Of a stretch of DNA of 64,000 bases, positions 9,490 through 20,400 are shown piece after piece. The notes below the pieces were generated by a model. That model saw only the letters and a list, made by a program, of their open reading frames with translations. It was not told where the DNA came from and made no database searches. Position numbers and translations under genes: made by a program. How positions within the stretch are numbered: position 1 is the first letter of the stretch; every line of letters begins with the position of its first letter. This DNA is from Coleofasciculus sp. FACHB-T130. Its GTDB lineage: Bacteria; Cyanobacteriota; Cyanobacteriia; Cyanobacteriales; FACHB-T130. The stretch is from the NCBI RefSeq assembly GCF_014695375.1, contig NZ_JACJOG010000022.1:124001-188000 (forward strand), written 5' to 3'.

Positions 9490-11565
9490 TTATGTGTTCC
9501 CTTTGCTCTTGGCGATGATGGTTTCAGCCACGTTGCGAGGAACTTCTTCGTAATGGCTAAACTCCATTGAGAAGATACCCCGCCCTTGAGTCATCGACCG
9601 GATATCCGTCGCATAGCCAAACATCTCTGCAAGCGGAACTTTGGCTGTTACTCTTGTAATGCCTTGTTCCGAGTTCATGCCTTCAATTTGACCGCGACGG
9701 GAGTTGAGGTTTCCCATCACATCCCCAAGGAAGTTTTCTGGAGCTTCCACCTCAACTTTCATCATAGGCTCCAATAGCACTGGTGAAGCCTTCATTACAG
9801 CTTCTTTAATCGCCATTGAGCCTGCGATTTTGAAAGCCATTTCTGAGGAATCCACCTCGTGGTAAGAGCCATCCACCATCGTTGCCTTGAGGTCAATCAC
9901 CGGATATCCAGCTACAATACCCGATTCGCAGGCTTCTTTCATCCCTTGCTCTGCTGGGTTGATGTACTCTTTAGGTACTATACCCCCAACAATTTTGGAG
10001 ACAAACTCGAAACCAGTCCCCGGCTCTCCAGGCTCGACTTGAATCACAACGTGACCGTACTGACCTTTACCACCACTCTGACGGATAAATTTCCCTTCAG
10101 CTTTGACAGCTTTGCGAATGGTTTCGCGGTAAGCAACTTGCGGCGCACCAACGTTGGCTTCTACTTTGAATTCTCGCATCATCCGATCTACGAGAATCTC
10201 TAAGTGCAGTTCGCCCATCCCCGCAATTACTGTCTGGTTAGTTTCTGGGTCAATGTGAACTCGGAACGTTGGGTCTTCTTCTGAGAGCGATTGCAGAGCC
10301 TTGGAGAGCTTCTCCATATCCTGCTTAGTTTTAGGTTCCACTGCTACGGAGATCACAGGTTCTGGTATAAACAGAGACTCCAGAATCACTGGTGAGTTTT
10401 CGTCACAGATGGTATCGCCCGTATAGGTTTCTTTCAGACCTAAAGCTGCACCTAAGTCACCAGCTCGCATTTCATCTACTTCGATTCGTTCGTCAGCTTT
10501 GAGAACGATCAAGCGGGAGATACGTTCCTTTTTATCTTTGGTTGAGTTGAGGATGTAACTGCCCTTTTTGATTACGCCAGAATATACCCGAATGAATGTC
10601 AAGCGTCCATAGGGGTCTGCCATAATCTTGAAAGCTAAAGCAGCCGCTGGTTCGTCATCGCTAGCGTGCCTTACTACCTCAGTGCCATCTGGCAATAGTC
10701 CTTGAATTGGAGGAACGTCAATAGGAGCGGGTAGATAATCTACCACGGCATCCAACAGCAGCTGGACACCCTTATTTTTAAAGGCAGAACCACACAACAG
10801 CGGGACAATTGTGCCAGCAATTGTGCCTTTACGCAACGCCTTTTGAATCTCTGGTTCGGTTAGTTCTTCGCCTTCCAAATATTTTTCCGTCAGGGCATCA
10901 TCGGTTTCTGCTACAGATTCGATGAGCTTAGTGCGGTACTCTTGGGCTACCTCCTGAAGGTTTGCAGGAATATCTGTTTCCTCAATTTCTTTGCCCTGAT
11001 CGTCTTTGTAGAGGTAGGCTCGCATCCGAACTAGGTCTACAATTCCCTCAAAGTTGCTTTCAGCACCAATAGGAATCTGAATGGGGACAGCGTTTGCCCG
11101 CATGCGATCGCGTATCTGGTTATAAACTTTGTAAAAGTTCGCTCCAGTCCGATCCATTTTGTTGATAAAAGCGATCCGAGGCACCTTATACCGATCTGCC
11201 TGTCGCCATACAGTCTCAGATTGAGGCTGCACGCCTCCCACCGAGCAGAACACAGCAATCACGCCATCCAACACCCGCATTGAACGTTCTACTTCAATCG
11301 TGAAGTCTACGTGACCAGGGGTATCAATGATGTTGATTTGGTGATTCCGCCAGCTCGTGCTAATCGCAGCGGCGGTAATGGTAATACCTCTTTCCCGCTC
11401 TTGCTCCATCCAGTCAGTCGTTGCTGTGCCTTCGTGGACTTCGCCAATTTTATGAACGATACCGGAATAGAACAGAATCCTTTCTGTTGTTGTTGTCTTG
11501 CCCGCATCAATATGGGCAGCAATTCCGATGTTGCGTGTTCTCTCTAGCGGGACGGTACGTGCCAC
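9490..11565 (-). CDS. fusA: Translation elongation factor G
   Basis: EF-G is the GTPase that drives ribosomal translocation. The 691-residue protein has the P-loop [15 protein letters not shown], the DTPGHVDF switch II, and NKMDRTG. Domains II to V follow, with the family motif GMGELHLEI and the C-terminal [11 protein letters not shown]. It lies third in the str operon, 146 bases downstream of rpsG. Confidence 0.98.
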   Translation of the reverse strand: MARTVPLERTRNIGIAAHIDAGKTTTTERILFYSGIVHKIGEVHEGTATTDWMEQERERGITITAAAISTSWRNHQINIIDTPGHVDFTIEVERSMRVLDGVIAVFCSVGGVQPQSETVWRQADRYKVPRIAFINKMDRTGANFYKVYNQIRDRMRANAVPIQIPIGAESNFEGIVDLVRMRAYLYKDDQGKEIEETDIPANLQEVAQEYRTKLIESVAETDDALTEKYLEGEELTEPEIQKALRKGTIAGTIVPLLCGSAFKNKGVQLLLDAVVDYLPAPIDVPPIQGLLPDGTEVVRHASDDEPAAALAFKIMADPYGRLTFIRVYSGVIKKGSYILNSTKDKKERISRLIVLKADERIEVDEMRAGDLGAALGLKETYTGDTICDENSPVILESLFIPEPVISVAVEPKTKQDMEKLSKALQSLSEEDPTFRVHIDPETNQTVIAGMGELHLEILVDRMMREFKVEANVGAPQVAYRETIRKAVKAEGKFIRQSGGKGQYGHVVIQVEPGEPGTGFEFVSKIVGGIVPKEYINPAEQGMKEACESGIVAGYPVIDLKATMVDGSYHEVDSSEMAFKIAGSMAIKEAVMKASPVLLEPMMKVEVEAPENFLGDVMGNLNSRRGQIEGMNSEQGITRVTAKVPLAEMFGYATDIRSMTQGRGIFSMEFSHYEEVPRNVAETIIAKSKGNT

Positions 11566-11711
11566 AGCTACCTCCTTCCTCTGTGCCGCATAGCTAGTAA
11601 TGTGCTATGCGTTCTATCTCGTTTAAAATTGTATACTTTATTTAAGATTTTCAGCTCGTACAGACGCGAGCAAAACAGTCGCAATAACCGAGCTCGCGTC
11701 TGTAGTAGTGC

Positions 11712-12182
11712 TTAGTATCGATAGTGGGCAAACGCCTTATTCGCTTCAGCCATTCGGTGAGTTTCTTCGCGTTTGCGAATCGCATTCCCTGTCTCATTAG
11801 CGGCATCAAGCAGCTCATTTGCGAGCTTCCCAGCCATTGTGCGGCCTGGGCGAGAACGAGCAAACTGAATTAGCCAACGCAGCGCTAGCGCAGTTCCACG
11901 GTCAGGGCGGACTTCCATTGGCACCTGGTAGGTGGCACCACCCACTCGACGAGCCTTGACTTCCACCAAAGGGGTCGCATTCCGAACTGCTTTCTCAAAA
12001 GTCTCTAGGGGATCTGCTCCAATCCGTTCTTCGATGGTTTTTAGCGCATCATAGATAATCCCAGTCGCAATAGATTTCTTGCCACTATGCATAATCCGCC
12101 GCACCATCATACTGACAAGACGGCTGTTATACATCGAATCAGGGGGAACAGGACGCTTTTTAACAACGGTACGACGAGACAT
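11712..12182 (-). CDS. rpsG: 30S ribosomal protein S7
   Basis: S7 nucleates assembly of the small-subunit head. The 156-residue protein begins [20 protein letters not shown] and contains the conserved [19 protein letters not shown]. It is the second gene of the str operon, but a 553-base spacer separates it from rpsL, where most bacteria have about 50-150 bases. Confidence 0.98.
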   Translation of the reverse strand: MSRRTVVKKRPVPPDSMYNSRLVSMMVRRIMHSGKKSIATGIIYDALKTIEERIGADPLETFEKAVRNATPLVEVKARRVGGATYQVPMEVRPDRGTALALRWLIQFARSRPGRTMAGKLANELLDAANETGNAIRKREETHRMAEANKAFAHYRY

Positions 12183-12735
12183 ACTAAGCCTTCAATGAAT
12201 AAAATACAGAATTTTTACGATCCCTCCCAATGTTCGTGCCTGAGATGGGATTTTTTTCAACAAGTCTTTGCGGGTTCTAGAGAGCCGCCTTCTACTAAGG
12301 TAGAGATTTCGCCCGACTGTGAAACTCTTCCCTACCTACATTGAGGACATTGAGGTTTTCCCTAAATGCCAGCAACGGTTGTCTCCCTGGCGCATTAATT
12401 TCCCAATTTTTTGGTTTGAGGAACTGAAGCAACCTTCTACGGATTTAGATACATCCTACTGGATTCGCATACACTCGCTTTAACGGGTGCTTATCTACGT
12501 GTTTACAACATCTCTGATGCGTCTTCCCGCACGGAATCCAGTAAAAACATCCTCAATCCAACTCTACCACCTATACCGGGGGTTCATCGGCATCCGCTCG
12601 TAAGCGGATATCTTCACACATTTCCTGTGCAATTGGCACGAGATTCGGGAGCTTTCGAGCCGTATGAGCGTTTTGTCTTTTCTGCAAAACGGAAGCCATC
12701 AATTGTGACTGTACCAATGCAGATAGGCACTCCGC
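12183..12735. other. Unusually long rpsL-rpsG spacer
   Basis: This 553-base stretch holds no open frame with start, ribosome site and protein-like composition on either strand. It has no tRNA-like fold and no strong terminator. It contains a short inverted repeat around 12592-12613 (CGGCATCCGCTCGTAAGCGGATATC, stem ATCCGCT/AGCGGAT). It may carry a second promoter for rpsG-fusA-tuf or a decayed gene. Confidence 0.4.
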
Positions 12736-13113
12736 TTACTTTGCCTTGGGACGTTTTGTACCGTACTTAGAACGACCCTGACGGCGATCCTTAACCCCGG
12801 CGGTATCTAAGGTTCCGCGAATAATATGGTAACGGACTCCGGGCAAGTCCTTAACCCGTCCCCCCCGAATCATCACAACCGAGTGTTCTTGCAAATTGTG
12901 ACCGATGCCAGGAATATATGCCGTTACTTCAAAACCTGAAGTCAAACGGACTCTTGCCACTTTCCGCAGGGCTGAGTTTGGCTTTTTAGGCGTCGTTGTA
13001 TATACTCTGGTGCAGACACCACGACGTTGCGGGCAGCTTTTTAGGGCTGGTGACTTAGTTTTCTTCTGTGTACTTAGGCGCTCGTTACGAATGAGCTGCT
13101 GGATTGTGGGCAT
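12736..13113 (-). CDS. rpsL: 30S ribosomal protein S12
   Basis: S12 controls decoding accuracy at the A site. The 125-residue protein carries [15 protein letters not shown] and the loop [13 protein letters not shown] that lines the decoding centre. The Lys residues of these loops that give streptomycin resistance when mutated (KKPNS and RVKDLPG) are present. It is the first gene of the minus-strand str operon, about 100 bases from the end of an Fe-S carrier gene. Confidence 0.98.
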   Translation of the reverse strand: MPTIQQLIRNERLSTQKKTKSPALKSCPQRRGVCTRVYTTTPKKPNSALRKVARVRLTSGFEVTAYIPGIGHNLQEHSVVMIRGGRVKDLPGVRYHIIRGTLDTAGVKDRRQGRSKYGTKRPKAK

Positions 13114-13211
13114 GAGTTACTGGGGTTACTGAATCCTTGCTAGTTCCAAATGCAGACAAATTCTGAGTGTATCATCTGTCAGGGGTTCTGTCAATTTAAA
13201 GGAGCTGGAGA

Positions 13212-13619
13212 TTAAGCTTCTGGGGTGGCAGAGTCGGCAAGCGGCTCATTAATAGAGAAAGAATTACCGCAACCACAACTTTCTTTAGCGTTTGGGTTGT
13301 GGAAGCGAAACCCGCCACCCATGAGATCCTCTGAGTAATCTAAGGTGAGACCATTGAGGTAGGCTAGGCTTTGAGCATCAACCAATACTCTAATGCCATT
13401 GCATTCATACAGTCTATCGTCCGGCTTCACAGCTTCATCAAAGCTGAAAGTATAGGAAATGCCAGAACAACCACCTGATTGAACTGCTAGACGAAATAAT
13501 AGAGCGTTGGCGTTTTGACGCTTGGATTGCAAACGCTTTATTTCACTAGCTGCTGCTTGAGTGAGATCGATAGTGGACTGAGTGAGTTTCACAGAGCTTT
13601 CTATAGAGTGCTGAACCAA
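13212..13619 (-). CDS. A-type iron-sulfur cluster carrier (IscA/SufA/ErpA family)
   Basis: These small proteins carry Fe-S clusters or iron to target apoproteins. The 135-residue protein has all three family cysteines: GGCSG (in VQSGGCSGISY) and CGC (in ESCGCGNSF) near the end. The first ~18 residues form a family-variable extension. It is transcribed on the minus strand just upstream of rpsL and divergently from the CAAD gene. Which paralogue it is cannot be settled from sequence alone. Confidence 0.92.
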   Translation of the reverse strand: MVQHSIESSVKLTQSTIDLTQAAASEIKRLQSKRQNANALLFRLAVQSGGCSGISYTFSFDEAVKPDDRLYECNGIRVLVDAQSLAYLNGLTLDYSEDLMGGGFRFHNPNAKESCGCGNSFSINEPLADSATPEA

Positions 13620-13857
13620 TGCTACAGCCGGTTGCGGGAAAGCTTGTCAATTTTTAAAGGAGAAAATCGAGCGTTCGGTGTTCCAGCTTGGTAGTTTTGC
13701 TACTTGTACCTCAGGATGCTTGATTTTTATCACCCCAATAGATAATAACTTGGTAGCAGAGTCTGTTCTTCACTTTTTGATTAGAAAAAGCAGAACTAGA
13801 AGAAACACTCCCATAACCAACCAAGACATCAAGTTGTTGTCATTCCCAAAAATTGAT

Positions 13858-14313
13858 ATGAATCCTGAAACTCCCTCTTCTGAAAGTAGGCTTGAATCTG
13901 AAAATCCTTCAGTAGAAGTCAATGTACAAAACGTAGAAGCAACACCTTCGGAGTTACAAGTGTCGTCTACTCAAGCCTATACTGGGCAAGTACAGCAGGT
14001 GTGGGCACAAATCGCTAGGTTTTTAGAAAAGATGCCAAGTTATGCGGGCAACTTTTTTTCCTCCTACCAGCGATCGCTCATTACCCTTGGACTACTCTTA
14101 GCAGTGTTAGTCACATTAAGGATAACAGTGGCTTTGCTAACGGCGATTCATAGCTTGCCGTTGATAGCGCCAACCCTACAGCTGATTGGCATCGGATATA
14201 CGGCTTGGTTCGTTTATCGTTACTTACTTACTGCTGAAAGCCGCAAAGAACTATCTCAAGACTTCCAGACCTTAAAACAGCAAGTTTTGGGCAGAGGAGC
14301 TTCAAACACCTAA
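13858..14313 (+). CDS. CAAD-domain membrane protein, CurT/CURT1-like
   Basis: The 151-residue protein has an acidic Ser/Glu-rich N-terminus, an amphipathic segment (VWAQIARFLEKMPSYAGNFF), two adjacent membrane helices (about 78-100 and 104-123) and a charged C-terminal helix. This is the layout of the CAAD domain and of CURT1/CurT thylakoid-curvature proteins, whose cyanobacterial member has a similar length. I chose the ATG at 13858. The same frame is open back to 13678, but the extra residues look like non-coding DNA. A role in thylakoid shape is inferred from family. Confidence 0.75.
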   Translation: MNPETPSSESRLESENPSVEVNVQNVEATPSELQVSSTQAYTGQVQQVWAQIARFLEKMPSYAGNFFSSYQRSLITLGLLLAVLVTLRITVALLTAIHSLPLIAPTLQLIGIGYTAWFVYRYLLTAESRKELSQDFQTLKQQVLGRGASNT

Positions 14314-14344
14314 GCGTCCTAATCTTCGATTCGACTGAATTTGT

Positions 14345-14372
14345 TTAGCCTGTGTAGGCAGGCTAAGTTTCT
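14345..14372 (+). terminator. Rho-independent-like terminator after the CAAD gene
   Basis: TTAGCCTG at 14345-14352 pairs perfectly with CAGGCTAA at 14359-14366 across a 6-base loop. GTTTCTTT follows on the plus strand. It lies 31 bases past the CAAD stop codon. Confidence 0.65.
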
Positions 14373-14406
14373 TTATAGCCGCACCTGAAGGGGTCAGGCT
14401 GGAATC

Positions 14407-14928
14407 ATGACATACGCAAAAACTGCGTTAGCAAAGGGTGGGCGAAGCGCAGTTGCTCTTGGTAGCAACCTCGGCGACTCCCGCGCCACTCTAGAGGCTG
14501 CTCTAGAAACGCTGAACCGAACTCCTGGAATTACTCTGCAAGCCCAGTCTAGTTGGTATCAAACGAAGGCTGTAGGGCCACCTCAACCAGATTATTTGAA
14601 TGGTTGTGCCCTGCTGCACGTTCAGATGAAGCCTCAGCAATTGTTAGAGACGCTGTTGGCAATTGAAGATCGCTTTGGTCGCGTCCGTCAAGGGCGCTGG
14701 GGGGCGAGAACACTTGACCTTGATTTATTGCTCTTTGATGATGTGATTTTGGACACTCAGGGTGGGGAGATTCCGCCTCTCCAGTTGCCTCACCCTCGGA
14801 TGAGAGAAAGAGCGTTTGTGCTGGTGCCTTTAGCGGAAATTGCACCAGATTGGCTCGATCCAGTTTCTGGATGTGCGATCGCGCAACTCGTTCAGGCTGT
14901 AGACTGTTCAGAAGTCCGTCGTTTGTAG
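14407..14928 (+). CDS. folK: 2-amino-4-hydroxy-6-hydroxymethyldihydropteridine pyrophosphokinase
   Basis: HPPK transfers pyrophosphate from ATP to the pterin in folate synthesis. The 173-residue protein has ALGSNLGDSRATLEAAL at the start, QPDYLNGCALL, and the signature RWGARTLDLDLLLFDD, which supplies the two Mg-binding Asp residues, followed by LPHPRMRERAFVLVPLAEI. The first ~12 residues may be an extension, since the conserved fold begins at VALGSN. A NUDIX gene follows after only six bases, suggesting co-transcription. Confidence 0.95.
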   Translation: MTYAKTALAKGGRSAVALGSNLGDSRATLEAALETLNRTPGITLQAQSSWYQTKAVGPPQPDYLNGCALLHVQMKPQQLLETLLAIEDRFGRVRQGRWGARTLDLDLLLFDDVILDTQGGEIPPLQLPHPRMRERAFVLVPLAEIAPDWLDPVSGCAIAQLVQAVDCSEVRRL

Positions 14929-14934
14929 TTTCCT

Positions 14935-15483
14935 ATGGCACTGGGTCAAGAACCCCCTGAAGTCCTCAAACAACGCTTGTTCTACCAGGGGCGTAAATTT
15001 AATTTTGAAGTCAGCCGTCTGCGCCTCCCGAACCAAGTAGAGGGAGACTGGGAATGCATTCGGCATCCTGGTGGTGCGCTGGCTGTTCCTGTAACCTCAG
15101 AAGGGAAGTTGATCCTATTGAGGCAGTATCGTTTTGCTGTACAGGGGCGTCTTTTGGAGTTCCCGGCTGGAACGATAGAACCAAATGAAGCTCCAGAGGA
15201 GACTATTAAGCGCGAAATTGAAGAAGAAACCGGATATCGCGCTCACAAATGGCAAAATTTAGGTAAGTTTTCCCTTGCTCCCGGTTATTCAGATGAATTT
15301 ATTTACGCTTTTTTAGCGCAAGATTTAGAACGTTTGGAGATACCTCCCAGTCAAGATGTTGACGAAGATATTGAAACGATTTTGATGACTCCCCAGGAAT
15401 TAGAGCAAGCAATTCTGGCGGGTGAACCAGTAGATGCTAAATCGATTTCTAGTTTTTTCTTAGCTCGTCCTTTTTTACAATAG
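14935..15483 (+). CDS. NUDIX hydrolase, ADP-ribose pyrophosphatase type
   Basis: The 182-residue protein contains a complete Nudix box, GTIEPNEAPEETIKREIEEE followed by TGY, which binds the metal ions used to split nucleoside diphosphate-X substrates. The preceding WECIRHPGGALAVPV and LLRQYRFAV strands and the APGYSDEFIYAFLA loop match ADP-ribose pyrophosphatases. It starts six bases after folK, so the two are probably translated from one message. The actual substrate is not proven. Confidence 0.88.
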   Translation: MALGQEPPEVLKQRLFYQGRKFNFEVSRLRLPNQVEGDWECIRHPGGALAVPVTSEGKLILLRQYRFAVQGRLLEFPAGTIEPNEAPEETIKREIEEETGYRAHKWQNLGKFSLAPGYSDEFIYAFLAQDLERLEIPPSQDVDEDIETILMTPQELEQAILAGEPVDAKSISSFFLARPFLQ

Positions 15484-15511
15484 TTCGTTAGGTTAAAGTC
15501 TGCGACTACAC

Positions 15512-15546
15512 AAAATTAGCCAGCTTAAACTGGCTAATTTTTTATA
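15512..15546 (+). terminator. Strong terminator after the folK-NUDIX pair
   Basis: AAATTAGCCAG at 15513-15523 pairs with CTGGCTAATTT at 15530-15540 and is followed by TTTTAT on the plus strand. It has an A-run on the other side, so it could work in both directions. It lies about 30 bases past the NUDIX stop. Confidence 0.85.
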
Positions 15547-15671
15547 TTTTAATAGCCAGATATAAGATTATTTCAATTCTCAATTAGGTGCGATACATCA
15601 GTAGGGACATGGCATTGCTATGTCTCTATTGAGCATTAGAACTGCAATATATTCCACCCACCTGAGAAACG

Positions 15672-15775
15672 CTATATAGGAATCTTGTTTGATTTGTAAG
15701 ATACCAGCGGTTCAGATCCGCGACTTTAAAGAAGTCGCGGATCTCGCCTTCACGAATCATTGAGGATTGCTATAG
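15672..15775. repeat. MITE-like palindromic element, copy A
   Basis: This 104-base element begins CTATATAGGAATCTTG and ends GGATTGCTATAG, so its ends are imperfect inverted repeats. The centre is a hairpin, GATCCGCGACTT-TAAA-GAAGTCGCGGATC, flanked by CCAGCGGTT and GCCTTCACGAATCAT. The same plan and flanks recur at 40146-40244 (same orientation) and 59251-59354 (opposite orientation). It carries no coding sequence. It fills most of the 389-base gap before the photolyase gene; the rest of that gap shows nothing notable. Confidence 0.75.
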
Positions 15776-15872
15776 CCGTTTAGTTTGCAGTCACTCGCAG
15801 GAGTGATACACACGGTGTTGTCACCTTTTAAACTGTCAAACATAAGCGAGTTATTTGAAAAGCAAGGATTGA

Positions 15873-17324
15873 ATGTCTGACCTGATTTTGTTTTGGCACC
15901 GCCGCGATTTACGCATTTCCGACAATCTAGGATTGGCTGCTGCACGGCAGCAAAGCCAAAAGGTGGTAGGGGTTTTCTGCCTAGATCCGAATATTTTGAA
16001 AAGGGATGATGTGGCACCGGCAAGAGTGACTTATATGATTGGTAGTTTGCAGCCACTGCAAGAACGCTACGCAAAGGCTGGTAGTCAATTGTTGATCCTT
16101 CATGACAATCCGACTCAAGCAATCCCAGCTTTGGCGGCGGCGCTAAATGCGAAGGCTGTATTCTGGAATTGGGATGTCGAGCCTTATTCAAAAGAACGAG
16201 ATCGCACTATTAGCGAAGTCCTGAAAGAAAAGGGTATTTTTGTCCAAAATCACTGGGATCAGCTATTACACGCACCAGAGGAGATTCGCTCAGGTTCTAA
16301 TCAGCCGTACACGGTTTATACTCCGTTCTGGAGAAATTGGAGTAGTAAACCTAAGGCTAAACCCGCAGCAGAACTCCAAAATGCCGAAGGACTTACCCAA
16401 GAAGAACAGCAGAAAGCACAACAAGCGGGTGCGGGTGAACTGCCTACAGCTCAGGATTTAGGATTTATTTGGGAAAATGAACTGGTGAGTGCCCCAGGGG
16501 AGAAGGCGGCGCAAGAAAAGCTGGCAGCATTTTGCGATCAAGCGATCGCAGAATATAAAGAACAGCGCAATTTTCCAGCGGTTAACGGCACCTCTCAACT
16601 CAGCGCCGCTTTGAAATTTGGTGTAATCGGCATTCGCACCGTTTGGGATGCCACGCTGAAGGTATTAGAAGACAGCCGCAGCGAGGAAAAAGATACCCAT
16701 ATCCGCACATGGCAACAGGAACTGGCATGGCGAGAGTTCTACCAACACGCGATGTATTGGTTCCCAGAATTAGCCGAGGGTGCCTTCCGCGAAACGCTCA
16801 AAAATTTCCCTTACGACAACAATCCAGAACATTTCCAAGCTTGGTGCGAGGGGAGAACCGGCTACCCAATCGTCGATGCAGCAATGCGCCAGATGAATGA
16901 AACAGCCTGGATGCACAATCGCTGTCGGATGATTGTTGCCAGTTTTCTTACCAAAGACTTGCTAATCGATCCGCGCTTGGGGGAAAAATACTTCATGCAA
17001 AAGCTATATGACTGGGATCTTTCTGCGAACAATGGTGGCTGGCAGTGGAGTGCTTCTAGCGGGATGGACCCCAAGCCAGTCCGAATTTTTAACCCAGCTT
17101 CTCAATCGCAGAAATTCGATCCAGACGGGGAATATATCCGGAAATGGGTGCCAGAACTCAGGTCTGTAAATACAGAATATCTCGTCAGTGGGAAGATACC
17201 GGCGAATGAACGCGATCGCTGTAATTATCCCGCCCCGATTGTGGAACACCAGCTACAGCAGCGTCTGTTTAAACAGCGCTATCAGCAGCAAAAAGAAGCA
17301 CTAGGGGATAAAGATAAAGAGTAA
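15873..17324 (+). CDS. phr: Deoxyribodipyrimidine photolyase (CPD, class I)
   Basis: The enzyme repairs cyclobutane pyrimidine dimers with blue light. The 483-residue protein has an N-terminal photolyase antenna domain (LFWHRRDLRISDNLGL) and a C-terminal FAD-binding domain. The latter includes TGYPIVDAAMRQ, WMHNRCRMIVASF and LYDWDLSANNGGWQWSAS, which form the FAD pocket and Trp electron chain. The antenna cofactor is probably 8-HDF, as in most cyanobacterial members, but this is inference. It is monocistronic by context. Confidence 0.94.
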   Translation: MSDLILFWHRRDLRISDNLGLAAARQQSQKVVGVFCLDPNILKRDDVAPARVTYMIGSLQPLQERYAKAGSQLLILHDNPTQAIPALAAALNAKAVFWNWDVEPYSKERDRTISEVLKEKGIFVQNHWDQLLHAPEEIRSGSNQPYTVYTPFWRNWSSKPKAKPAAELQNAEGLTQEEQQKAQQAGAGELPTAQDLGFIWENELVSAPGEKAAQEKLAAFCDQAIAEYKEQRNFPAVNGTSQLSAALKFGVIGIRTVWDATLKVLEDSRSEEKDTHIRTWQQELAWREFYQHAMYWFPELAEGAFRETLKNFPYDNNPEHFQAWCEGRTGYPIVDAAMRQMNETAWMHNRCRMIVASFLTKDLLIDPRLGEKYFMQKLYDWDLSANNGGWQWSASSGMDPKPVRIFNPASQSQKFDPDGEYIRKWVPELRSVNTEYLVSGKIPANERDRCNYPAPIVEHQLQQRLFKQRYQQQKEALGDKDKE

Positions 17325-17446
17325 GCGTCTGGTGGACAGTGCCCGCCGGACAAGCGTGCTTTCAATACCCTAAAGTGTCACAATAACCACAGCTAATCCT
17401 TCAATCAAGAAGATGATTTGAGTATTCATCTTTAGGGTGGCTGCTG

Positions 17447-20400
17447 ATGTCATCTTCACATGACCGCTCCATCAACATTAAAGTAACGATTAGCAATTCG
17501 CAGCCTCAGTTATTGGAAGGACTAGATGTTTGGCTGCGCTTGGGTTTGATTTCTGAGGCTCAGGTTAGCGATTTAAGTCAAAAATACTTAGTCTGTGCGT
17601 TGCCACCAGTTGCAGTAACGCCCAAACCAACGCCTCAAGTAACGCCTCAAATTACGATATCTTCTGATTCGCAGTTACTACCAGCAGCAACTGGTAAGAA
17701 TGCTTCTCGTCAACATCCCAAAGCGATCCCAGGGATATGGCAGTCGCTGATGGCAGAACTCAGCGTCCGGTGGCTGCTGTTTTTGGGAGTGTTCATGGTG
17801 GTGGTGTCCTCCGGGGTGCTAGCCGCCACTCAATGGGAAAGATTTCCTGCTGCTGGGCAGTATGGGGTTTTATTAGCGTATACCTTGATTTTTTGGCGGG
17901 TAAGCGCTTGGGCGAATCGCCAACCCAGTTTGCAATTGACGGCGCAGACGTTGCAAATTGTCACCCTACTGTTAATGCCCGTGAATTTTTGGGCAATGGA
18001 TAGCTTTGGGTTGTGGCAGAATCCCGTCAATCTGATAGTAGTTGCGATCGCATCCGTTCTTCTGACAGCGATCTCTTTCCAAGTATTGAAAAATTGGCGA
18101 TTGGCGGCTTCTGGACGGCTGGGGCTACTGGAAGCGTTGCCAGCATTAAATATTTTGGGACTCAGTTACCTGCATTGGGGCTGGAATTTGTCAGGCTTTC
18201 CCGTCATCGCCATTTATCTGGGAATGGTGGGAACGTCCCTACTCACGTTCTATCAAGTTCGTCACCGACAGCCTGCGGGGACTATCGAAAAAAAGGGAAT
18301 CGGGATCGAGTTGCCAGCCGGGGTGGTGATTTATGCCTTGGTGGTGCTGCTGGTACGAACAATTTTTATTGTCCAAGTACCTGTAACGCAGTTGGGGTTA
18401 GCCCTTGGTATCTGCGGCTGGCTGGTGGCGTGGTTATCGCAACAGCAACCCGAAACATCCACCGAATCACTCCCATTGCCGTGGGAGAAAGTTGGCGGTA
18501 GTTTGTTGTGCCTCGGTTGGCTGGTTTCGGTAGGAACAACGGTTCCCTGGCAAGCAACAGCGGTTAGCGGATTGGGTTTGTGGTTTTTCTTCAGCCGATT
18601 GCAGCGTTTTTGGCTACAGGTTGATCTGGCAGCATTTTTAGGGATTGGCTTACAGACGATTTGGCTGGTTTGGCGGTTAGTTCCTGCTTCCGTGCAAGAA
18701 TGGGCGATCGCAACTGGCACACAACTGACGGGTTCGGAAACGGTTCCTTGGGCTTTGCTGAGCCTGGTTTTATTTCCCTACGTTGTTTTTATCGTCGGGG
18801 TCAGCGATTGGCTGCATCGAGCGGATAAGACTGATTTAGCCACTTTTGGCGAACAACTGGCTCTCACTTGTGGGGCGGTGCTGAGTCTAATTAGTTTACT
18901 AAATCCCACATTGCGATCGCTCAATCTGTTGTTTTCGACTGTGACACTGGCAATTGTGACACAGCGCCGACTTCCGACCAGGGTCAGTCTGGTGTATTCC
19001 ACTCACTTGGTGGGGTTGCTGACGCTATTTTCTACAATTGACCGCTTTTTTCCCAATCTGCACCAAGAAGTTTGGGCAAGCATTTTGTTGGCGGTGATGG
19101 TTGCTGAATGGACGCTTCACGTCCTACTACGCTCCTCAGCACTTCTGTGGAAGCAAAGTGCTTGGCACATCGGGTTAGGACTGGCGGGACTCAGTTATCA
19201 ATTATTGTTAGCAAATGTTTCCTTATTCGGGAACGATGCCTTTAGCCGTCAGCAGTGGGGCATTTTCTGGCTAATTACACCTTTGGCTTTAACGGGAGTT
19301 GCCAGCCAAACAGCTGGAAAGCAACGCACATTGGCGAGTTGGTTGAGTGTCGCCAGTTTGGGAATGGCACAACTTCTCACATTCGCGCTACCTGGAGGCA
19401 GATTAATTGGCTTAGGAATGGCAACTGGGCTGATGTTGGTGAATACGCGCTATTTACGGCATCTGGCAGCAGCCGTCATTACCGTTGGGTTTAGCTTGAG
19501 TTTTTTCAGCGTGCTGCTGGGGGATGGCGTACCTGGAGTGCCGCCCCTTTCGGTACCGGATTGGTTTTTAGCCGGAGCGATCGCGCTGGTGGGTTTATGG
19601 CTTGCCAGAACCTGGCTGATGCGTCGTCATGGGACGTTAGCGGCACTTTATGCACAAGCGGTTGAGGGTTGGGCGATCGCGTTATGTAGTTTTGAGCTGT
19701 TGATGCTAACGGTGCATTCGCTTTTTGTCTACCAAGGGGTTGCTTCTCCCGATGGGGAATATTTACTTGCGGTTACGTTGACAATTGGGGCGATCGCTTA
19801 TCGCAGTTGGCAACAGCCGAATCATTGGGCATTTTATGGACTGGGTTGGGGTTTAGAACTGTTAACAGCCGAGACGTTGGGCTTCTTTGAACACTCGGTG
19901 ATGAATTTAGCGATCGCAAATATCGTCTTAGGTTTAAGCACGCAGCTTTTGGGAGAAGCATGGCGGCGGCGATCGCAAATCGAAAGTGTTCCGAACAGGT
20001 GGCATATCCTGCCGCTACTATACGGCGTGTTGGGGGCACTTCTGCGGTGGGATACTTTTACCAGTTGGACGGGATTGTGTACGCTTGCGATCGCGTTCAT
20101 TGCCATTGGAGTTGGCAGACGACGGCAGGAACTTAAACCCATCCTCTATTTGGGACTTCTGGGAGTATCCATTTCTGCCTACGAACTTTTGTTCTATCAA
20201 CTTTTACAAGCATCAGGTGGAGCTTTGGGCGATGGATTCATTGTTATGTCCGCCCTTGGCACCAGCATCATGTATGCCTATCGCCTGCTATTCCCCTGGC
20301 TTCTAAATTACTTACGCCTTACTGCTGAAGAACTGAAAGTAATTGCCCATCTTCATTGGGCTTGGAGCAGTTGTTTACTCATCGCGGCGATTGGTAATCC

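Noticed and set aside
13678-13857. N-terminal extension of the CAAD protein by 60 residues
   Set aside because: Composition is not like a CAAD protein and the start would be TTG/GTG-type in the divergent promoter region; ATG 13858 gives the normal length.
15708-15725. tRNA T-arm-like sequence (GCGGTTCAGATCCGC)
   Set aside because: It is part of the MITE-like element, has no acceptor or anticodon stem around it, and varies between copies.
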